A stretch of DNA of 64,000 nt from DASRDR01 sp963812945 [NCBI: uncultured Candidatus Rokubacteria bacterium] (GTDB lineage Bacteria > Methylomirabilota > Methylomirabilia > Rokubacteriales), in assembly GCA_963812945.1 (NCBI GenBank), contig CAWEXD010000010.1, positions 682,001 through 746,000 of the forward strand. Reading direction: 5' to 3'. Positions 56,464 through 64,000 of the stretch are shown here, one piece after another; position 1 is the first letter of the stretch, and each line of letters opens with the position of its first letter. Position numbers and translations under genes: made by a program. The notes below the pieces were generated by a model. That model was not told the DNA's origin. It ran no database searches and saw nothing but the letters and a program-made list of their open reading frames with translations.

Positions 56464-58098
56464 ATGCCGAAGCTGACGGTCGACGGCAAGGAGGTCGAGG
56501 TTCCGGCCGGGACGAACCTCATCGAGACCGCGCGCCGGCTCGGGATCGAGGTGCCCCACTACTGCTACCACCCGGGGCTCCCGATCGCCGGGGCGTGCCG
56601 GCTCTGCATGGTCGACATCGAGAAGACGCCGCGGCCGACGATCGCGTGCAACACGCTCGCCGCGGACGGCATGGCGGTCCTGACCCAGACGCCGCGCGTC
56701 CTCGAGCTCCGGCGCTCGGTCATGGAGTGGCACCTCATCAACCACCCCCTCGACTGCCCCGTCTGCGACCAGGCCGGGGAGTGCTGGCTGCAGATCTACT
56801 ACATGCAGCACGGGCTCTACGAGTCCCGGATGATCGACGACAAGGTGCACAAGCCGAAGGCGGTGCCGATTGGCCCGCACGTCATGCTGGACGCCGAGCG
56901 CTGCATTCTCTGCTCGCGCTGCGTGCGCTTCTGCGACACGGTGACGAAGACGGGCGAGCTCGGCATCTTCAACCGGGGCGATCACTCGGAGCTCGGGCTC
57001 TTTCCGGGCACCGTCCTCGACAACGCCTACTCCGGCAACGTGGTGGACATCTGCCCGGTCGGGGCCCTCACGGACCGCGACTTTCGCTTCCAGGCCCGCG
57101 TCTGGTACCTCGACCGCGCGAAGTCCGTCTGTCCGGGATGCGCCCGGGGCTGCAACATCGACGTGCACGTGAACCAGCGGCGCGCCCATCACGCGCAGGG
57201 CCGCCGGGTTGTGCGGTTGAAGCCCCGGTTCAACGCCGACGTGAACCGCTGGTGGATCTGCGACGAGGGCCGCTACGGCTTCGGGGACGTCGACGCCCCG
57301 ACCCGGCTCGAGCGCCCGGAGCTCCGCGAGGGCGGGACCCCGCGCCCGCTCACCTGGGACGAGGCCGTGACCGCGCTGGCCGAGGGTCTCCGCGCCGCCG
57401 GCCCGGAGTCGACGGGCGTGCTCCTCTCCCCCCGGATGACGAACGAGGATCTCTGGCTGGCCCGGCGCCTGTTCGTCGACACACTCGGCGTGCGGCACGT
57501 CGACTTCCGGGTGCCGCCCCCGGCGCCCGGCTCGGCGGACGACCTCCTTCGCGTCGCGGACAAGGCGCCGAACACGCGGGGCGCCGCGCTGCTCGGCGCG
57601 GGCCCGGCCGGGGCCCCCGACGGCCGGCACGTCCTCGACGCCGCCCGCGCCGGCCGCCTCAAGCTCCTCTGGGTCTTCGACCACGACCTCCTGGACTCGG
57701 GCTGGGCCCAGGCGGAGGTGGAGGAGGCGCTCGGGCGCGTCGAGGGCGTGGTCTTCCAGGGCCCGAATGCCCATGCGACGAGCGCGCGGGCCCACGTGGT
57801 CCTGCCGAGCGCCGCCTGGGTGGAGCGCGAGGGCACCTGGACGAACGTGGACGGCCGTGTCCAGCGATTCTGGCGGGCCGTGCTGCCGCGCGGCGACGCG
57901 CGGCCGGGCTGGGAGATCCTCGCCGCGGTCGCCCGCGCCCTCGGCCACGACTGGCGGCCCGCCCGCGCGGAGGCGCTCTTCCGAGAGCTGGCGGCCGCGG
58001 TGCCGGCCTTCGCCGGGCTGAGCTACAAGGCCCTCGGCGACCACGGGGCGCCACAGGCCGAAGGCCGTCCAATCAACACGCGCGGGGCTCCGGAGTGA
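56464..58098 (+). CDS. nuoG: NADH-quinone oxidoreductase subunit G, short form with repeat-encoded tail
   Basis: A 544-residue 75-kDa subunit. It has the [2Fe-2S] ferredoxin domain (CYHPGLPIAGACRLCMVDI), the HxxxCxxC motif (HPLDCPVCDQAGEC), a [4Fe-4S] site (CILCSRCVRFCD) and a further CPGCARGC..WICDEGR cysteine set. The molybdopterin-like domain that follows is short, so the protein is smaller than the usual 680-900 residues. The last residues, PQAEGRPINTRGAPE, are encoded by the fourth nuo-junction repeat, which supplies the C-terminus. It is in a tight run with nuoF and nuoH. Confidence 0.93.
   Translation: MPKLTVDGKEVEVPAGTNLIETARRLGIEVPHYCYHPGLPIAGACRLCMVDIEKTPRPTIACNTLAADGMAVLTQTPRVLELRRSVMEWHLINHPLDCPVCDQAGECWLQIYYMQHGLYESRMIDDKVHKPKAVPIGPHVMLDAERCILCSRCVRFCDTVTKTGELGIFNRGDHSELGLFPGTVLDNAYSGNVVDICPVGALTDRDFRFQARVWYLDRAKSVCPGCARGCNIDVHVNQRRAHHAQGRRVVRLKPRFNADVNRWWICDEGRYGFGDVDAPTRLERPELREGGTPRPLTWDEAVTALAEGLRAAGPESTGVLLSPRMTNEDLWLARRLFVDTLGVRHVDFRVPPPAPGSADDLLRVADKAPNTRGAALLGAGPAGAPDGRHVLDAARAGRLKLLWVFDHDLLDSGWAQAEVEEALGRVEGVVFQGPNAHATSARAHVVLPSAAWVEREGTWTNVDGRVQRFWRAVLPRGDARPGWEILAAVARALGHDWRPARAEALFRELAAAVPAFAGLSYKALGDHGAPQAEGRPINTRGAPE
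58051..58087. repeat. nuo-junction repeat, copy 4 (end of nuoG)
   Basis: ACAGGCCGAAGGCCGTCC (58053-58070), then AATCAACACGCGCGGGG. It lies in frame inside the last 16 codons of nuoG and ends just before the nuoH start (58103). The tail block is only partly kept (CGGAGTGATG). Confidence 0.8.
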
Positions 58099-58102
58099 TG
58101 CC

Positions 58103-59188
58103 ATGAGCGCCGTGATGGTGGACCTCGGGATCGCCTTCGCGCGGGTCGCGTTCGTCATGGGATTCATGCTGAACCTGGGCGGGATCCTCACCTGGGTCGA
58201 GCGGAAGCAATCCGCGGTGATGCAGGACCGGGTGGGCGCCAACCGCGCCTCGATCCTGGGGCTCCGGCTCTTCGGCCTCTTCCACCCGCTGGCGGACGCC
58301 CTCAAGATGCTGACCAAGGAAGACTTCATGCCGGCGCGCGCCGACCGGGTGCTCTTCCTGGCCGCGCCGGTCGTGTCGGTCTTCTTCGCCTTGTCCGGCT
58401 TCGCGACGATCCCGTTCGGCGACGTCCTGATCGTGGGCGGCCGGGAGATCTCGCTCCAGGCGGTGGAGCTGAACGCCGGGATCCTCTTCGTGTTCGCGAT
58501 GCTGTCGATGGGCGTCTACGGGGTCGTCCTGGCCGGCTGGGCCTCGGCCAACAACTTCGCCCTCCTCGGGGGCCAGCGCGCGGCCGCGCTCATGATCTCG
58601 GCGGAGGTCGCCATCGGAGCCTCGATCATGGGGGTGTGCATGGTCTACGGCTCGCTCGACCTCCAGGAGATCGCGCGAGGCCAGGGCGCGTACTGGTGGG
58701 GCGTCATCCCGAAGTGGGGCCTCTTCACCCAGCCGCTCGGGTTCATCCTGTTCCTGACCGCGGGCATCGCCACGACCAAGCGAGCGCCGTTCGACTTCCC
58801 GGAGGGCGAGTCGGAGATCATCGGCTACAACGTCGAGTACAGCGGGATGAAGTTCGGCATGTTCCTGATGGCCGACTTCCTGGAGACCGTCGTGGTGGCC
58901 GGGATGACGACCGCGCTCTTCCTGGGCGCCTGGCAGGTGCCGTGGCTCTTCCGGGACGGCTTCCACCTGCCCGGGGGGCTCACCCTCGGCCTGCCGCACC
59001 TCGTCGTGGTGCTGCTCCAGGTCGGGGCGTTCGTGACGAAGGTCGTGGCCGTGGTCTGGTTCCTGATGCTGGTCCGCTGGACCCTGCCGCGCTTCCGGTA
59101 CGATCAGGCGATGCGCCTCGGCTGGCTCGGGCTCCTGCCGCTGGCCGTGCTGAACATCGTCCTGACGGCCGCGGTGCTGCTCCTCTAG
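58103..59188 (+). CDS. nuoH: NADH-quinone oxidoreductase subunit H (cluster 2)
   Basis: A 361-residue membrane subunit. Motifs are WVERKQSAVMQDRVGANRA, FHPLADALKMLTKEDFMP, TTKRAPFDFPEGESEIIGYNVEYSGMKFGMF. It is longer than the cluster 1 copy and poorly conserved against it, implying an independent origin. It begins 4 nt after nuoG and immediately behind the fourth repeat. Confidence 0.97.
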   Translation: MSAVMVDLGIAFARVAFVMGFMLNLGGILTWVERKQSAVMQDRVGANRASILGLRLFGLFHPLADALKMLTKEDFMPARADRVLFLAAPVVSVFFALSGFATIPFGDVLIVGGREISLQAVELNAGILFVFAMLSMGVYGVVLAGWASANNFALLGGQRAAALMISAEVAIGASIMGVCMVYGSLDLQEIARGQGAYWWGVIPKWGLFTQPLGFILFLTAGIATTKRAPFDFPEGESEIIGYNVEYSGMKFGMFLMADFLETVVVAGMTTALFLGAWQVPWLFRDGFHLPGGLTLGLPHLVVVLLQVGAFVTKVVAVVWFLMLVRWTLPRFRYDQAMRLGWLGLLPLAVLNIVLTAAVLLL

Positions 59189-59204
59189 GAGGACGCGACC
59201 CACG

Positions 59205-59819
59205 ATGGCGACTGCGCCCACGCCCGCGCCGCACGTGCCGCCCCCACCGCCCTCACCGCCAAAAATCCTGCGCGTGCGGCAGCAGGTGACCGTCCGGCCG
59301 CAGCAGCGCTTCTACCTCGCGGAGGTGCTGGTCGGGCTCCGGGTGACCGCGGGCCACTTCTTCCGGAACATGGGACTCTGGGTGCGCGGGCGGAAGGGCG
59401 CCGTGACCTACCAGTGGCCGGAGGAGCGCCGGCCGCTCGCGACGCGGCTCCGGAGCCTCCACCGGCTGGTGCGGCGCGAGGACGGCTCGCCCCGCTGCGT
59501 CGCCTGCATGATGTGCGAGACCGTGTGCCCGGCGCACTGCATCTACATCGTGGCGGCCGAGCACCCGAACCCGGACATCGAGAAGTACCCCGAGCGGTTC
59601 GACATCGACCTCGGCAAGTGCGTCTTCTGCGGGTACTGCGTCGAGGCGTGTCCCGAGGACGCGATCCGCATGGACACGGGCATCCTGGAGTTCTCGGCGT
59701 ACAGCCGCGAGGGGCTCGTCTACTCGAAGGACGTGCTCCTGGCGCTCGAGCCGGCCGGGGCGGACGGCCTGCCGACCACGGCGCCGCCGCCGGCCCTGGT
59801 CCGCCTGGGGTTCGACTGA
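59205..59819 (+). CDS. nuoI: NADH-quinone oxidoreductase subunit I (cluster 2)
   Basis: A 204-residue subunit with two [4Fe-4S] sites, [16 protein letters not shown] and [16 protein letters not shown]. The N-terminus has a Pro-rich stretch ([17 protein letters not shown]). ATG 59205, after AGGAGG. The stop shares a base with the nuoJ start. Confidence 0.97.
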   Translation: MATAPTPAPHVPPPPPSPPKILRVRQQVTVRPQQRFYLAEVLVGLRVTAGHFFRNMGLWVRGRKGAVTYQWPEERRPLATRLRSLHRLVRREDGSPRCVACMMCETVCPAHCIYIVAAEHPNPDIEKYPERFDIDLGKCVFCGYCVEACPEDAIRMDTGILEFSAYSREGLVYSKDVLLALEPAGADGLPTTAPPPALVRLGFD

Positions 59820-60310
59820 TGGAGTGGCTCGTCTTCGGGCTCGTGGCGGTGACGGCGATCGGGACCGCCATCGGGCTCGTGGTCCGGCCGAATCCGCTCC
59901 ACGGGGCGCTCTTCCTGGTGGGGAACCTGTTCTGCGTGGCGGTGCTCTTCCTCATGCTGCGGGCGGAGTTCCTGGCGCTCGCTCAGGTCATCGTCTACGC
60001 GGGCGCGATCATGGTGCTGTTCATCTTCGCCATCATGCTCCTGATCCCGGGCCGGGCCGAGTCGGGACCCGACTCGTTGGTCCGCGCGCGCCGGCTCGCG
60101 CTGCCGGTGGCGGCCGCGCTCGGGATCGCGGTCGTCCTGGTGGCCGGCCGGACCGGGGGGCCGGCCCCCGGGGCGCCGCCCGGCGGGGTCGGGGAGATCG
60201 GCCGCCTGCTCTTCACGGACTACCTCTTCCCGTTCGAGGTGACCTCGCTCCTGCTCCTGGCGGCCTTGGTCGGAGCCCTGACCTTGGCCCGGCGGCGGGC
60301 GACCTCGTGA
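59819..60310 (+). CDS. nuoJ: NADH-quinone oxidoreductase subunit J (cluster 2)
   Basis: A 163-residue membrane subunit, five helices, motif [28 protein letters not shown] with the family's pi-bulge region. Overlaps nuoI by one base (TGATG) and nuoK by 4 nt (GTGA). Confidence 0.95.
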   Translation: MEWLVFGLVAVTAIGTAIGLVVRPNPLHGALFLVGNLFCVAVLFLMLRAEFLALAQVIVYAGAIMVLFIFAIMLLIPGRAESGPDSLVRARRLALPVAAALGIAVVLVAGRTGGPAPGAPPGGVGEIGRLLFTDYLFPFEVTSLLLLAALVGALTLARRRATS

Positions 60311-60615
60311 CGCCCGTCCCGCCGGTGTACTATGTCGCGCTGTCGGCGATCCTGTTCGCCATCGGGGTGGCGGGGGTCCTGGTCCGCCGGAACCCCCTGG
60401 TGATCTTCATGTCGATCGAGCTTATGCTGAACGCCGCGAACCTGGCGTTCGTGGCCTTCGGGCGCGTCCACGGCGCGGCCGACGGGCAGGTCATCGTGTT
60501 CTTCGTGATGACAGTGGCCGCGGCCGAGGTCGCGGTCGGGCTGGCCATCATCGTGACGATCTTTCGGGCCCGGCACCGGATCGACGTCGACGATCTCGCG
60601 TTGATGCGCTGGTGA
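60307..60615 (+). CDS. nuoK: NADH-quinone oxidoreductase subunit K (cluster 2)
   Basis: A 102-residue subunit with three helices; conserved Glu in [18 protein letters not shown] and in [19 protein letters not shown]. It is the last nuo gene of cluster 2; nuoL, M and N do not follow, and pyruvate dehydrogenase genes come next instead. GTG start. Confidence 0.95.
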   Translation: MTPVPPVYYVALSAILFAIGVAGVLVRRNPLVIFMSIELMLNAANLAFVAFGRVHGAADGQVIVFFVMTVAAAEVAVGLAIIVTIFRARHRIDVDDLALMRW

Positions 60616-60649
60616 GCCGGGACAGATGGGCCGGAAGGGGGCCGAGGCA

Positions 60650-61651
60650 ATGGCGACGACAGGGTCCGTGACCAAGGGCGCCCCGGCGCGCGGCGAGGTG
60701 GCCGTGGACCTCGCGCTGCTCGAGCAGATGCTCCTGATCCGGCGCTTCGAGGAGAAGGCGGCCGAGATGTACGCGCTCGGCAAGATCGGGGGCTTCCTGC
60801 ACCTCTACATCGGCCAGGAGGCCGTGGCGGTCGGGGCGATCTCGAACCTCCGCCCGGACGACTACACCATCGCCGGCTACCGGGAGCACGGGCACGCGCT
60901 CGCCAAGGGCGCCGATCCCCGGCGGGTCATGGCGGAGCTCTTCGGGCGGCGCGACGGCGTCTCGAAGGGCAAGGGCGGCTCGATGCACATGTTCGACCGG
61001 GAGATCAACTTCCTGGGCGGACACGCGATCGTGGGCGGCTATCTGCCCATCGCCACCGGCGTCGGCTTCGCCATCCGCTACGAGGAGCGGAACCGGGTGA
61101 TCCTCTGCTTCTTCGGGGACGGCTCCGTGCCCCAGGGGGAGTTCCACGAGTCCCTGAACCTGGCGTCCCTCTGGAAGCTGCCGGTGGTGTTCATCTGCGA
61201 GAACAACCGGTACGCGATGGGCACCGCCATCCAGCGGGCGCTCGCCCAGACCGACATCTCACGCTACGCGCAGTCGTACGCCATGCCCGGGGAGGCGTGC
61301 GACGGCATGGACGTCCGGGCCGTGCGGGAGTGCGTCGGGCGCGCGGTCGCCCTCGCCCGGGAGACGAAGACCCCGACGCTCGTGGAGGCGCGCACCTACC
61401 GGTTCCGCGGCCACTCGATGCGGGATCCCGCCGCCGCCGTGTATCGCACGAAGGACGAGGTGGAGGAGGAGAAGCGGCGCGACCCCATCGCGCTCTTCCG
61501 CGACCGGCTCCTCGCGGAGCGCGCGCTGGACGAGGCGGGCTGGCAGGCCTTGACCGAGCGCGTCGAGGCCCGCGTCACCGACGCGGTCGCCTTCGCGGAC
61601 GCCTCGCCGGAGCCGCCGGCCGAGTGGCTGACCGCGGACGTCTACGCGTGA
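60650..61651 (+). CDS. pdhA: Pyruvate dehydrogenase E1 component, alpha subunit
   Basis: A 333-residue thiamine-diphosphate enzyme. The TPP motif is GDGSVPQGEFHESLNLASLWKLPVVFICENN (GDG to NN). YREHGHALAKGADPRRVMAELFGR and GKGGSMHMFDREINFLGGHAIVGG are typical of E1 alpha. Phosphorylation-loop-like YRFRGHSMRDPA is present. Start ATG 60650 (ATG 60626 is in frame too). With E1 beta and E2 it oxidises pyruvate to acetyl-CoA, giving NADH to complex I. Confidence 0.93.
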   Translation: MATTGSVTKGAPARGEVAVDLALLEQMLLIRRFEEKAAEMYALGKIGGFLHLYIGQEAVAVGAISNLRPDDYTIAGYREHGHALAKGADPRRVMAELFGRRDGVSKGKGGSMHMFDREINFLGGHAIVGGYLPIATGVGFAIRYEERNRVILCFFGDGSVPQGEFHESLNLASLWKLPVVFICENNRYAMGTAIQRALAQTDISRYAQSYAMPGEACDGMDVRAVRECVGRAVALARETKTPTLVEARTYRFRGHSMRDPAAAVYRTKDEVEEEKRRDPIALFRDRLLAERALDEAGWQALTERVEARVTDAVAFADASPEPPAEWLTADVYA

Positions 61652-61691
61652 GGGCGGACGGCGGCCGGGAGACACCAGGAGGGAGATCGTC

Positions 61692-62675
<984 letters not shown>

Positions 62676-62711
62676 CGATTCTCCCCATTTCCGCAGGAGG
62701 GTGAGCGGGCC

Positions 62712-64000
62712 ATGGCGGTGACCAGGGTGGTGATGCCGAAGCTGTCGGAGGCGATGGAGACGGGGAAGCTGCTCCGCTGGCTCAAGCAGGAGGGCGACCG
62801 GATCTCGGGCGGCGACATCATCGCCGAGATCGAGACGGACAAGGCGGACATCGAGCTCGAGGCGTTCGGCTCGGGCGTCCTGCGGAAGCTCCTGGTCCAG
62901 CCGGGGACGGCGGTGCCGGTGGGAGGCCTGATCGCGGTCATCGCCGATCCGGACGAGGACATCGGCGCCGTCGTGGGCGGCGGCGCGGCGGCGGCGCCCG
63001 CGGCGCCCAGGGCGGCGAGCCCGGCCCCGGCGGCCCCTCCGGCCCCCGCGGCCGCTCCCGCGACGCGCCCGGTCGTCCAGGCCCCGCCGGCCGCGGCCCC
63101 GGCGCCCCGGCCCGCCGCGGCTCCCGTGGCGGCCGTCGCCCCGGCCCCGCCCGCATCCAGCGTGGCAGTGCTGCCCGGCGGCCGGCTGCGGGTCTCGCCG
63201 CTCGCCCGGAAGCTCGCCCATCGGGCGGGCGTCGACCTGGCCCGGGTGACGGGCACGGGCCCCAGCGGCCGGATCATCCAGCGGGACATCGAGGCGCACC
63301 TCGCCGCCGCCCCGGCGGGAGCCCCCCGGGCGGGCGTGGCGGCAGCCGTGGCGGTCGCCCGGACGGGCCCCGAGACCGAGGACCTCGCGCTGACGCCGAT
63401 CCGCGCGGCGATCGCGCGCCAGATGGTCCAGTCGAAGGCGCCGGTGCCCCACTTCTACATCACCACCGAGATCGCGATGGAGCGGGCGGTGGCCCTCCGC
63501 GAGGAGCTCCAGGCGCTCCCCGGGGCGCCCAAGCTCACCTTCACGGACCTGGTGGTCCGCGCCTGCGCGGTGACGCTCCGGAAGCATCCCGGCGTCAACG
63601 CGAGCTTCCATGGGGAGACGATCCGGCGGCACCAGGCCGTGCACGTGGGCATCGCGGTCGCGGTCGAGGACGGGCTCATCACCCCGGTCCTGCGGGACGC
63701 CGACCAGAAGGGGCTCTTCCAGATCGCGGCCGACTCGCGCGACCTCGTCGAGCGGACCCGGGGCCGGAAGCTCCGGCAGCAGGAGCTCTCGGGCGCGACC
63801 TTCTCGATCTCGAACCTCGGCATGTTCCCGGTCGACGAGTTCTCCGCGATCATCAACCCGCCGGAAGGGGCGATCCTCGCGGTGGCGGCGATCATGGAGA
63901 AGCCCGTGGTGGTGGACGGTCAGCTGGCCGTCGGCAAGCGCATGCGGGTGACGCTCTCGTGCGATCACCGGGTGATGGACGGCGCGATGGGCGCCCGGTT
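62712..64000 (+). CDS. pdhC: Dihydrolipoamide acetyltransferase (E2), 3' end outside window
   Basis: An open frame of about 429 codons runs to the window edge. An N-terminal lipoyl domain contains the lipoylated Lys in EIETDKADIELEAFGSG. An Ala/Pro-rich linker follows, then a peripheral-subunit-binding domain (VSPLARKLAHRAGVDLARVTGTGPSGRIIQRDIEAHL). The acyltransferase domain ends with the catalytic DHRVMDG near the edge. Only the last residues are missing. The lipoyl group comes from LipA, encoded upstream of nuo cluster 2. Confidence 0.93.
   Translation, partial: MAVTRVVMPKLSEAMETGKLLRWLKQEGDRISGGDIIAEIETDKADIELEAFGSGVLRKLLVQPGTAVPVGGLIAVIADPDEDIGAVVGGGAAAAPAAPRAASPAPAAPPAPAAAPATRPVVQAPPAAAPAPRPAAAPVAAVAPAPPASSVAVLPGGRLRVSPLARKLAHRAGVDLARVTGTGPSGRIIQRDIEAHLAAAPAGAPRAGVAAAVAVARTGPETEDLALTPIRAAIARQMVQSKAPVPHFYITTEIAMERAVALREELQALPGAPKLTFTDLVVRACAVTLRKHPGVNASFHGETIRRHQAVHVGIAVAVEDGLITPVLRDADQKGLFQIAADSRDLVERTRGRKLRQQELSGATFSISNLGMFPVDEFSAIINPPEGAILAVAAIMEKPVVVDGQLAVGKRMRVTLSCDHRVMDGAMGAR

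Overview
The window is a GC-rich stretch of a Gram-negative bacterial chromosome. It encodes an RND efflux adaptor, a membrane-bound lytic transglycosylase and a lipoprotein, so an outer membrane is likely. The organism looks aerobic: it has two complex I gene sets, pyruvate dehydrogenase and catalase-peroxidase. The gene style (many GTG starts, ATGA/GTGA overlaps, PaaK-like ligases, MetE-like proteins, NIPSNAP, ABC binding proteins) would fit an uncultivated soil or groundwater lineage such as Rokubacteria/Methylomirabilota. That placement is inference, because no rRNA is present.

Layout. 1-9.7 kb: RND adaptor fragment, greA, a lone DGQHR-domain protein, and an oxidative-stress block (tpx, a PerR-like regulator, katG). 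These are followed by a phosphoesterase, a MetE-like protein, an epoxide-hydrolase-like enzyme and a secreted protein. 9.9-14 kb: two PaaK-like AMP-forming ligases (the second frameshifted) and an NMT1-like binding protein. 14.0-19.8 kb: a 5.7-kb genomic island inserted in the 3' end of a tRNA-Leu(CAA) gene. It is bounded by perfect 55-bp repeats and carries a tyrosine integrase, an excisionase-like HTH protein, a frameshifted P-loop protein and unknown cargo. 20-22.9 kb: tRNA-Ala, a transglycosylase, a CBS protein and small exported proteins.

23.0-33.9 kb: nuo cluster 1, in order A-B-C-(NIPSNAP)-D-H-I-J-K-L-M-N. It lacks the NADH module EFG. 33.9-36.3 kb: a WXXGXW protein, a TetR/ECF-sigma pair under a palindromic operator, and a TVP38 membrane protein. 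36.4-42.8 kb: the housekeeping run rplU-rpmA-obgE-proB-proA-nadD-rsfS, then a DksA-like protein and comF. 42.8-50.5 kb: gap-pgk-tpiA-secG and a peptide-type ABC transporter (binding protein frameshifted, two permeases, no ATPase). 50.5-64 kb: tRNA-Leu(GAG), lipA, nuo cluster 2 (A-B-C-D-E-F-G-H-I-J-K, without LMN) and pdhA-pdhB-pdhC, the last running off the end.

Functional links. Glycolysis genes, lipoyl synthase and pyruvate dehydrogenase would supply NADH to complex I. The two nuo clusters are complementary: one lacks EFG, the other lacks LMN. The most unusual signal is a short repeat, ACAGGCCGAAGGCCGTCC plus a downstream block. It occurs four times, always just upstream of a nuo start codon and in both nuo clusters, and one copy forms the end of nuoG. 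Several single-base frameshifts are also present; they could be gene decay or residual assembly errors.
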